Assembly: GCA_002255315.1 (NCBI GenBank)
Contig: NCBD01000047.1
Coordinates: 1-7,440, forward strand
DNA length: 7,440 nucleotides
From: Actinobacteria bacterium 21-64-8
GTDB taxonomy: Bacteria > Actinomycetota > Acidimicrobiia > Acidimicrobiales > RAAP-2
Reading direction: 5' to 3'
Shown here: positions 1 through 5,569 of the stretch, in pieces
Position numbering within the stretch: position 1 is the first letter of the stretch
Layout: every line of letters begins with the position of its first letter
Translations under genes and position numbers: made by a program
Notes under the pieces: model-generated
Told to the model about the DNA's origin: nothing
Database searches by the model: none
What the model saw: only the letters and a program-made list of their open reading frames with translations

Positions 1-826
1 TCGCCGAATCCATGGAGTAACGACCGCCCACCCAATCCCAAAAGCCAAACATGTTCGCCGGGTCAATGCCGAATGCTTCGACCTCGCGCTCGTTGGTCGA
101 CACCGCCACGAAGTGACGTGCCACGGCACGCTCGTCGCCAAGATGTTCGACGATCCACGCGCGCGCCGATTGAGCATTCGTCAATGTTTCGAGCGTCGTG
201 AAGGTCTTCGAAGAGATGATGAAGAGCGTCTCGGCCGGCTCGAGATCGCGCAGCGCCTCCACCAAATCGGTGGCATCGACGTTGGACACAAAGCGCATCG
301 TGAGATCACGCTGCGAGTACGCGCGCAGCGCCTCAAAGGCCATCACGGGACCGAGGTCGGACCCGCCGATGCCCACGTTCACGACGTTCTTGATGTCCGC
401 GCCCGTAAAACCTTTCCATTCGCCCGAGCGGACGGCCCGCGCGAAGTGCGTCATTCGTTGCAGGACGGCCTGCACCTCGGCGACGACGTCGACTCCATCA
501 ACCATGAGAGTCGCCGTGGGCGCCATACGCAACGCCACGTGCAAGACCGCACGATCTTCCGACACGTTGATGTGCTCACCACGAAACATCGCGTCGCGTC
601 GTTCGCCGACACCGCACTCATTGGCGAGGGCAATTAAGAGTTGCAGCGTTTCGTCGTCAAGGCGATTTTTCGAGTAGTCGAGATAGAGGCCCTCGGCCTG
701 CGCGCGCAGTCGCGTACCTCGCTCGGGGTCGCGAGCAAAGAGTTCGCGCAGATGCACCGGGGTGATCGCGGCGGCGTGGGCGTTGAGCTTGGCCCAGGCG
801 TCGCGTTGGCGTAAGGGAGTGCTCAT
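1..826 (-). CDS. pgi: Glucose-6-phosphate isomerase, N-terminal half (runs off the window)
   Basis: This cytoplasmic enzyme interconverts glucose-6-phosphate and fructose-6-phosphate. The frame is open from an ATG at 826-824 to the window edge, giving 275 codons, about half of the usual ~550-residue family length; the C-terminal half lies beyond position 1. Visible hallmarks are the sugar-isomerase (SIS) motif [10 protein letters not shown] at residues 151-160, the phosphate-contacting segment [10 protein letters not shown] at 202-211, and the start of the Pgi signature, DWVGGRYS, at 264-271. The N-terminus ([11 protein letters not shown], then [14 protein letters not shown]) also matches the family, which supports this start. 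The upstream GGGGA is only a weak ribosome binding site. The gene follows transketolase after 103 bases on the same strand, so co-transcription is likely. That gap contains no hairpin with a T-tract and no other gene that I can see. Family identity is secure. Confidence 0.96.
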   Translation of the reverse strand, partial: MSTPLRQRDAWAKLNAHAAAITPVHLRELFARDPERGTRLRAQAEGLYLDYSKNRLDDETLQLLIALANECGVGERRDAMFRGEHINVSEDRAVLHVALRMAPTATLMVDGVDVVAEVQAVLQRMTHFARAVRSGEWKGFTGADIKNVVNVGIGGSDLGPVMAFEALRAYSQRDLTMRFVSNVDATDLVEALRDLEPAETLFIISSKTFTTLETLTNAQSARAWIVEHLGDERAVARHFVAVSTNEREVEAFGIDPANMFGFWDWVGGRYSMDSA

Positions 827-929
827 CGTGGTCCCCGCTTCCACGCGCCACGCCCGCGGTCAGGGCCAATCAGCGTCGGAACCTCGCGCGCACGACCGCG
901 ACGCGGGGATTGGGGGGTTCGCGCTCGAT

Positions 930-2996
930 TCACCACACCTCTTTTGACCGTTCAATTGTCGCACGTGCGACGTCAGTCACGTTGGCAACGGTAAAGCCGA
1001 ATTTAGTTTGCAGCGCCTGGAGGGGCGCACTCGCACCAAAGGTCTCCATACCCACGACCGCGCCGCGATCACCAACGTAACGGTGCCAACCGAACGTCGA
1101 GGCCTGTTCGACGGCGACACGCGCACGCACGCGTCGTGGCAGCACCGACTCGCGATAGTCAGGTGACTGCCGATCAAAGAGTTCCCAGCACGGCATGCTC
1201 ACCACGCGCACCGCGAGACCCTCGGCCACCAACTCCTCACGAGCGGCGAGGGCGAGGTGCACTTCTGAGCCCGTGGCGAGCAAGATGACGTCGAGTTCGC
1301 GCGCGGGATCATCGACCAGTACGTAGGCACCGTGGCGCAAGAGCGCGGCCGACGCGACCTTCGTGCGATCGAGCGTCGGCACGTTTTGACGCGTTAAGAC
1401 CAGCGCCGCGGGCTCGTGCTGCAGCGCCGTCACAAAGCGCCAGGTTTCGACGACCTCGTTCGCGTCGGCGGGGCGAAACACGAGCAGTCCCGGCATCGCG
1501 CGAAACGAAGCGAGTTGCTCGACGGGCTGGTGCGTGGGGCCGTCTTGGCCCACTCCAATCGAGTCGTGGGTGAAGACGTGCAGCACCGGAATCTCCATTA
1601 GAGCCGAAAGACGAATGGCGGCGCGCGCGTAGTCCGAGAAGATGAAAAACGTTGACCAGTACGAGCGAAGCTTGCTCAGCGACATCCCATTGGCGATGGC
1701 CGCCGCGGCGTGCTCGCGAACACCAAAGTGAAAGTTCCGCCCGGCGGGCGTCTCGTTTTGCGCGTCGCCCGCACCGTCAAAGGTCAAGCGCGTAAAAGTC
1801 GACGGATCAAGGTCCGCCGCCCCGCCCACCATCCAGGGCACGACCTTCGCGACGCAGTTCAACACCTGTCCCGAGGAGGTGCGCGTGGCGAGACCGACCC
1901 CGTCGGGCGCGAAGCTCGGCAGGGCCTCCTCCCACGCGTCGGGTAGTTCGCGGCGTTGCTGGCGCGTGAGCTCATCGGCTAGTTCGGGGTACGACGCTTG
2001 GTAACGCGAAAAGGTCTCGGTCCACGCCGCGCGCGCCTGCGCGCCGCGTGCGCCGAGGTGATCGTTAAAACATTCGTAGACCGACGACGGTGCGTAGAAC
2101 TCCTGGTCTTCGGGAAGACCAAAGAAGCGCTTCGTCGAACGAACCCCTTCGCGGCCCAAGGGTTCGCCGTGGGCCTGGCGAGTATCTTCAACCGGCGAGC
2201 CGTAGCCAATGTGACTGTGCACGATGATCAGTGTCGGTCGTTCGTGCTCGGCCCGAAAGTTCGTCAGCGCCCCACGAATCGCCGCGAGATCGTTCGCGTC
2301 GGGGACGGTGACGACGTGCCAGCCGTAGGCGAGGAAACGATCGGCGACGTCCTCGGTAAAGGTAAGGGAGGTACGGCCCTCGATCGTGATCTGATTGGAG
2401 TCATAAATCCAACACAACTTCGAGAGTTTCTGATGAGCGGCAAGGGACGCTGCTTCGGACGCGATTCCTTCCATCATGCAGCCGTCACCCACCAGCGCGT
2501 ACACGTCGTAGTCAAAGAGCGTGAAACCTTCGCGATTGAAATAGTGGCTTTGCCAGCGCTGGGCGAGCGCCATGCCCACCGACATCGCCGCGCCTTGTCC
2601 GAGCGGTCCGGTCGTCGCCTCTACGCCACTGGTCCAGCGATACTCAGGGTGTCCAGGACAACGCGAACCGAGTTCTCGGAAACTCTTCAGGTCGTCGAGC
2701 GACACGGCGCCGTCTCGGCCAATCTCATAATCCGAATCGACACTGCGCGTGTGCGAGAGATGCAGCAGTGACCAGAGAAGCGCCGACGCGTGGCCCGCGG
2801 AAAGGACGAAGCGATCGCGGTTAGCCCAGATGGGGTCGGCGGGATCGAAGCGAAGAAAGGACTGCCACAGCGTGTAGGCACAGGGCGCGAGGTCCAGGGG
2901 CGTGCCTGGATGCCCGGAGTTCGCTCGTTCCACCATGTCAATACAGAGTCCGCGAATCGTGTTGATCGACAGTTCGTCCAAGGTGGTTTCGGTCAC
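930..2996 (-). CDS. tkt: Transketolase
   Basis: Thiamine-diphosphate enzyme that moves two-carbon units between ketose and aldose phosphates in the non-oxidative pentose phosphate pathway. It is full length at 688 residues. Recognisable landmarks are SGHPG (27-31), GHAS near 68-71, GDGCMMEG (170-177; Mg/ThDP binding), the AHGEPL histidine near 276, GVREHA with the ThDP-activating Glu at 428, and [16 protein letters not shown] (477-492, substrate binding). The order is the usual PP domain, Pyr domain and C-terminal domain. I chose the GTG at 2996-2994 because GGAG lies exactly 7 bases upstream. A longer reading from TTG at 3026 adds ten residues (MPPPTKRSVI) with no ribosome binding site and nothing conserved. 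The gene starts 33 bases after the GH130 stop codon and precedes pgi. No transaldolase gene lies between tkt and pgi, although it often sits there in Actinobacteria. Confidence 0.97.
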   Translation of the reverse strand: MTETTLDELSINTIRGLCIDMVERANSGHPGTPLDLAPCAYTLWQSFLRFDPADPIWANRDRFVLSAGHASALLWSLLHLSHTRSVDSDYEIGRDGAVSLDDLKSFRELGSRCPGHPEYRWTSGVEATTGPLGQGAAMSVGMALAQRWQSHYFNREGFTLFDYDVYALVGDGCMMEGIASEAASLAAHQKLSKLCWIYDSNQITIEGRTSLTFTEDVADRFLAYGWHVVTVPDANDLAAIRGALTNFRAEHERPTLIIVHSHIGYGSPVEDTRQAHGEPLGREGVRSTKRFFGLPEDQEFYAPSSVYECFNDHLGARGAQARAAWTETFSRYQASYPELADELTRQQRRELPDAWEEALPSFAPDGVGLATRTSSGQVLNCVAKVVPWMVGGAADLDPSTFTRLTFDGAGDAQNETPAGRNFHFGVREHAAAAIANGMSLSKLRSYWSTFFIFSDYARAAIRLSALMEIPVLHVFTHDSIGVGQDGPTHQPVEQLASFRAMPGLLVFRPADANEVVETWRFVTALQHEPAALVLTRQNVPTLDRTKVASAALLRHGAYVLVDDPARELDVILLATGSEVHLALAAREELVAEGLAVRVVSMPCWELFDRQSPDYRESVLPRRVRARVAVEQASTFGWHRYVGDRGAVVGMETFGASAPLQALQTKFGFTVANVTDVARATIERSKEVW

Positions 2997-3003
2997 GATC
3001 ACG

Positions 3004-3007
3004 CTCC
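3004..3007 (-). promoter_or_regulatory. Ribosome binding site deciding the tkt start
   Basis: The minus strand reads GGAG here, followed by seven bases and then GTG at 2996-2994. This spacing is ideal for that GTG. It is too close for the GTG two codons earlier, and it lies downstream of the TTG at 3026, so it selects the 688-residue form. Confidence 0.6.
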
Positions 3008-3029
3008 GCTTCGTGGGTGGGGGCAACGT

Positions 3030-4139
3030 CTAGGCGTCATGCTCGGCCTGGCTGACGGTCTCGGTCGTGCAAAAATATTCGCCAACGTCGAGTCGCGCGA
3101 CGCCAATACGAAAGTCGTTCATGCCGAAGTAGACGTCAAAACGATCGGGCTCATCAAGGTCAACACGCTGATCGATACCCGTGGGAAACACGACGTCCGA
3201 GGGGGTTACTTGATGCTGGTTTGACGGCTCTTGCACCAACAAAGGCGTACTCGAGCGATAGAGAATCTTCCGGGGATGGTTCTTCGACAGGACCATGAGC
3301 CCCGCACTGTAGTTAAGTCGTGCGACGTCGCCTTCGGGTACCGGTTCTTCGCTCACGCCGTGATATATGAACAGCCAACCGTGACGAGTCATCACCGGAG
3401 GAGTGCCGCTACCGATTTTCAGTTCTTCCCACGGTGCCTGTGGCGCGGCGAGTCGATGGTGGGACGTGAAGTTCGTCAGTTGATGGGCGTCGAGTGACGC
3501 CAGGGTCATGGAACAGTACGAGATCCAGATACTTTCCCGGTGAAGATCTGGCTCGTAGCCGTCGTCGAGTTCGCTGATCTCTTCGGGCTGCGTGCCCCCA
3601 AAGAGCGGGCGATGGAGAATGGCGAGTTCGAGACGCCCCAGAGGATTCGGTATCGCCTGAGGAAATGAAACCGCGTCTTTGTTATCGACGCCGTTGAATT
3701 CGATGTCGTCGTGGGGAGCGAACGACGCCAATCCGAGACGCCGCCACGTCAAGAGATCATCCGATATGGCCAGCGCGACGCGGGGACCCACCGGTGAAAA
3801 CGCCGTGTAGGTCATCACGTACGTACCCAGGCACGCAACGTAGGTCACGCGAGGGTCTTCACACCCTCCCGCCCCGGGACCGCGCAGTTCGTAGGGTGCT
3901 TCGGGTTCGAGGGCAATGCCTACTCGTTCTGCGCCACAGGGATCGCCCGACGAGTCAAAGTGAACTTTGAGAATGCCAATGCGCGAGTAGTTGCCGACCG
4001 CGACCATTCGCGCGAATAAGTACAACGTACCGTCGGGTGCTCGCGCGGCGGCCGGGTTCAAGATTCCTTCAACCTCGAAGGGACTCGTGGGGTCGGGCTC
4101 GATCACGAGATTGAGTCGACGCATCGAGATTTCGCTCAC
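3030..4139 (-). CDS. Glycoside hydrolase family 130 protein (beta-mannoside phosphorylase-like)
   Basis: GH130 enzymes are five-bladed beta-propellers, mostly inverting phosphorylases that cleave beta-mannosides with phosphate to release alpha-mannose-1-phosphate, or run in reverse; some members are hydrolases. This 369-residue protein has the family length. Visible family segments are GCEDPRV (92-98; the acidic core thought to hold the catalytic Asp), DNKDAVSFP (152-160), WISYCS (205-210), KIGSGTPPVMTRHGW (241-255), IYHGV (258-262) and VYFGMNDFRIGVA (336-348). There is no signal peptide or membrane segment, so it should be cytoplasmic and act on imported or internally made oligosaccharides. 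The GTG start at 4139-4137 overlaps the upstream TGA stop as GTGA, which suggests translational coupling; no good ribosome binding site is seen. An ATG at 4124-4122 is an alternative start. The stop is TAG. The linkage it cleaves and the acceptor cannot be read from the sequence by eye. The neighbouring phosphomannomutase-like gene favours a phosphorylase over a hydrolase (inference). Confidence 0.88.
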   Translation of the reverse strand: MSEISMRRLNLVIEPDPTSPFEVEGILNPAAARAPDGTLYLFARMVAVGNYSRIGILKVHFDSSGDPCGAERVGIALEPEAPYELRGPGAGGCEDPRVTYVACLGTYVMTYTAFSPVGPRVALAISDDLLTWRRLGLASFAPHDDIEFNGVDNKDAVSFPQAIPNPLGRLELAILHRPLFGGTQPEEISELDDGYEPDLHRESIWISYCSMTLASLDAHQLTNFTSHHRLAAPQAPWEELKIGSGTPPVMTRHGWLFIYHGVSEEPVPEGDVARLNYSAGLMVLSKNHPRKILYRSSTPLLVQEPSNQHQVTPSDVVFPTGIDQRVDLDEPDRFDVYFGMNDFRIGVARLDVGEYFCTTETVSQAEHDA

Positions 4140-4918
4140 GACGCGTGTGCCGGGGCAACCATCTGTGTTGCGCCATCTCCCAGACAGGCAATGATCGTCT
4201 GGATGACTCGCGCGGTCTCACGGGGGTCGCGCACCAAAATTGAGTCGACGCCGACACGCTGAGCGGCGAAGTCATTGCCGCCTTCAAAAATTGCGTCACC
4301 GACGAACAACATCTGTGCGATCTCGATCCCGAGGTGGGCGCGCAACTTCTCGATGCCGTAGGCCTTGTCAATACCGGGTTTGGTGACGTCAATGGAACTC
4401 GTGCCGCCCATATTGATCGCGAAACCCTGCAGAAGGGTCGTGAGAATCGTGACGATTTTCGTCCTCTTGGCGAAATCTGGATCCCACTGACCCTTGGCGC
4501 TGAGCGGTGCCTCTTGACCGAGCGCCGAGAGCGTGACTTGACTCCCTCGATCTTCGATCACGTCGCCCCAGACCTTGGCGACTTTGACGCCCGACTCCTC
4601 GAGCGCCCGGGTGAGGGCGGTGACAATTGTCGTTCGCTCGCTGCGGGTGAGATCTTCGGAATAATCCATGACCCACTCGTCGTCGAAGTGGAAGAACTTC
4701 GTGCCGCACGTGGGTAAAAGGAAGAGGTTTTCTAGACGACAGTCGTGAGTGAGCGACGTCAATAGTTGGGTCTCAAACTGCGTCCAGCTCCCACCCGAAA
4801 TGACGGCCACGCGCGTCACGGTCAACAACAACCGCAACAAGTGCGCTATCTCTGAGCTCAGTGGCGACTTGCTCGCGGCGAGCGTTCCGTCCAAATCGAA
4901 GACCACTAACTGTTTCAT
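4136..4918 (-). CDS. HAD-IIB family protein resembling eukaryotic-type phosphomannomutase
   Basis: The protein has 260 residues with a HAD phosphotransfer core. Motif I is FDLDGTL with the nucleophile Asp8 and acid/base Asp10. Motif II is VISGGS (39-44). The lysine of motif III is probably Lys185 in PGIDKAYGI, and motif IV is FVGDAIFEGGND (205-216). The inserted cap (about residues 85-180) contains SQVTLSALGQ and INMGGTSSIDV. These resemble the cap of eukaryotic alpha-phosphomannomutases (PMM1/PMM2: NVSPIGR, then SFDVFPEGWDK, then GDxTxPGGND). The expected reaction is mannose-6-phosphate to mannose-1-phosphate, or hydrolysis of a sugar phosphate. Other HAD-IIB functions, such as sucrose-phosphate or mannosyl-3-phosphoglycerate phosphatase, cannot be excluded. 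The adjacent PMI-type cupin and GH130 genes support the mutase reading. The ATG at 4918-4916 follows an AGAGAG stretch at suitable spacing. The stop codon overlaps the GH130 start by four bases. Confidence 0.8.
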   Translation of the reverse strand: MKQLVVFDLDGTLAASKSPLSSEIAHLLRLLLTVTRVAVISGGSWTQFETQLLTSLTHDCRLENLFLLPTCGTKFFHFDDEWVMDYSEDLTRSERTTIVTALTRALEESGVKVAKVWGDVIEDRGSQVTLSALGQEAPLSAKGQWDPDFAKRTKIVTILTTLLQGFAINMGGTSSIDVTKPGIDKAYGIEKLRAHLGIEIAQMLFVGDAIFEGGNDFAAQRVGVDSILVRDPRETARVIQTIIACLGDGATQMVAPAHAS

Positions 4919-4961
4919 GAACGCTCTCTGTTCGGTTCGACCAGGCGCCTGAATACGTTCG

Positions 4962-5075
4962 TTACTGAAACGTGACGTCGTTTTTCACCTTAACGGGACC
5001 TTTCCGTGGGCCAACCACTCGCGCTTCGACCGCCGACGCCGCATCGTCCGACTCCTCACGCACGTCCAAAATCAT
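4962..5075 (-). CDS. Possible small overlapping ORF, 37 codons, unknown function
   Basis: This frame is +1 relative to the cupin gene. It starts with ATG at 5075-5073 inside the cupin's last codons and ends with TAA at 4964-4962. It overlaps the cupin by 20 bases and fills most of the gap before the HAD gene. The product would run MILDVREESDDAASAVEARV and end in a basic, beta-like tail (GPRKGPVKVKND, then VTFQ). Third positions are mostly G or C, as in the neighbours, which makes the stretch look coding. There is no clear ribosome binding site for this ATG (the bases before it read CGCCTCCAAG). Other in-frame starts are GTG at 5063 and ATG at 5093. It could instead be a C-terminal extension of the cupin reached by +1 frameshifting, or a chance open frame in GC-rich DNA. 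I recognise no family. Confidence 0.3.
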   Translation of the reverse strand: MILDVREESDDAASAVEARVVGPRKGPVKVKNDVTFQ

Positions 5076-5424
5076 CTTGGAGGCGCACGATGTCATCTTC
5101 ACCAAAGTACGTGCCGGTCTGCACTTCTATAAAACGTACGGGCTGCTCGCCATGATTTTCACAACGGTGTGCTTGACCGAGGGCGATGTCGACGCTTTGA
5201 CCTGGTTCGAGTTCGTAGCTCACGCCGTCTACGATCGCGCTCGCGTGCCCACTGATGACGAACCAGTGCTCCGAACGTCGTTGGTGTGTTTGATAGCTCA
5301 ATCGCTTGCCGGGCGCCACCACAATCTCTTTCACCTTGTAATCACTCGACTTGTCGTCGAGGACGGTGTAACTACCCCACGGCCGTTCATCGTGCTCACG
5401 GCCCTCGTCGTCATCAGAAGTCAT
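5056..5424 (-). CDS. Cupin-domain mannose-6-phosphate isomerase (type II, stand-alone)
   Basis: This is a 122-residue protein consisting of a single cupin barrel. It matches the C-terminal PMI domain of bifunctional ManC/AlgA-type proteins but lacks the guanylyltransferase part. The diagnostic segments are RPWGSYTVL (14-22), YKVKEIVVAPGKRLSYQTH (29-47), RRSEHWFVISG (49-59), the second cupin motif with His86 (GQAHRCENHG), and the terminal VQTGTYFGEDDIVR (101-114). Likely metal ligands are Gln45, His47, Glu52 and His86. The predicted reaction is fructose-6-phosphate to mannose-6-phosphate and back, in the cytoplasm. I chose ATG 5424-5422 because AGGTGAG sits six bases upstream. A longer reading from GTG at 5472 adds 16 unconserved residues (GGWPEWRCESAGEIV). 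It heads the HAD-GH130-tkt-pgi run. The family usually ends just after EDDIVR...DDxGR, as here, so the protein looks complete. Confidence 0.88.
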   Translation of the reverse strand: MTSDDDEGREHDERPWGSYTVLDDKSSDYKVKEIVVAPGKRLSYQTHQRRSEHWFVISGHASAIVDGVSYELEPGQSVDIALGQAHRCENHGEQPVRFIEVQTGTYFGEDDIVRLQDDFGRA

Positions 5425-5569
5425 TACGATCTCACCTGCACTTTCGCACCGCCATTCTGGCCAGCCTCCCACGATTCAGGTGTAACGCTGACAGCGAACT
5501 CACTCGCAAGACTCCCGACGTAGGGACGCCGTCTTCGCCTTGCCCCACCACGCGCCGACCTCAGGCCAT
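5425..5569 (-). other. Intergenic region between the ClC gene and the cupin gene; likely promoter region
   Basis: These 145 bases are the longest non-coding stretch in the window, so they are the natural place for a promoter driving the cupin-HAD-GH130-tkt-pgi run. A weak candidate is TTGCGA (5509-5504) followed after 18 bases by TTACAC (5485-5480). The -10 match is poor and I do not rely on it. I see no hairpin with a T-tract that would end the ClC transcript, so read-through from ClC is also possible. The only ribosomal signal is the AGGTGAG before the cupin start. Confidence 0.35.
5431..5437 (-). promoter_or_regulatory. Ribosome binding site of the cupin gene
   Basis: The minus strand reads AGGTGAG, then six bases, then ATG at 5424-5422. 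It is the strongest Shine-Dalgarno match near either candidate start and decides for the shorter, 122-residue protein. Confidence 0.6.

Noticed and set aside
113..677. Two overlapping plus-strand open frames opposite pgi
   Set aside because: Both are antisense to well-conserved Pgi motifs and have the low-complexity Arg/Ser/His composition typical of shadow frames.
1998..2771. 257-codon plus-strand open frame inside the transketolase gene
   Set aside because: It lies entirely antisense to conserved transketolase sequence. Its arginine/valine-rich product resembles nothing known, and long antisense frames are common in GC-rich genes.
2997..3026. N-terminal extension of transketolase from TTG at 3026
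   Set aside because: It has no ribosome binding site and an unconserved Pro-rich start, while GGAG at 3004-3007 is ideally placed for GTG 2996.
5480..5509. TTGCGA/TTACAC as a firm sigma-70 type promoter
   Set aside because: The -10 hexamer matches the consensus poorly, so it is kept only as a weak candidate within the intergenic entry.
4972..5523. 183-codon plus-strand open frame covering the cupin gene
   Set aside because: The opposite strand encodes a clear PMI cupin with its metal ligands and a good ribosome binding site. The plus frame mirrors it and has no recognisable domain.
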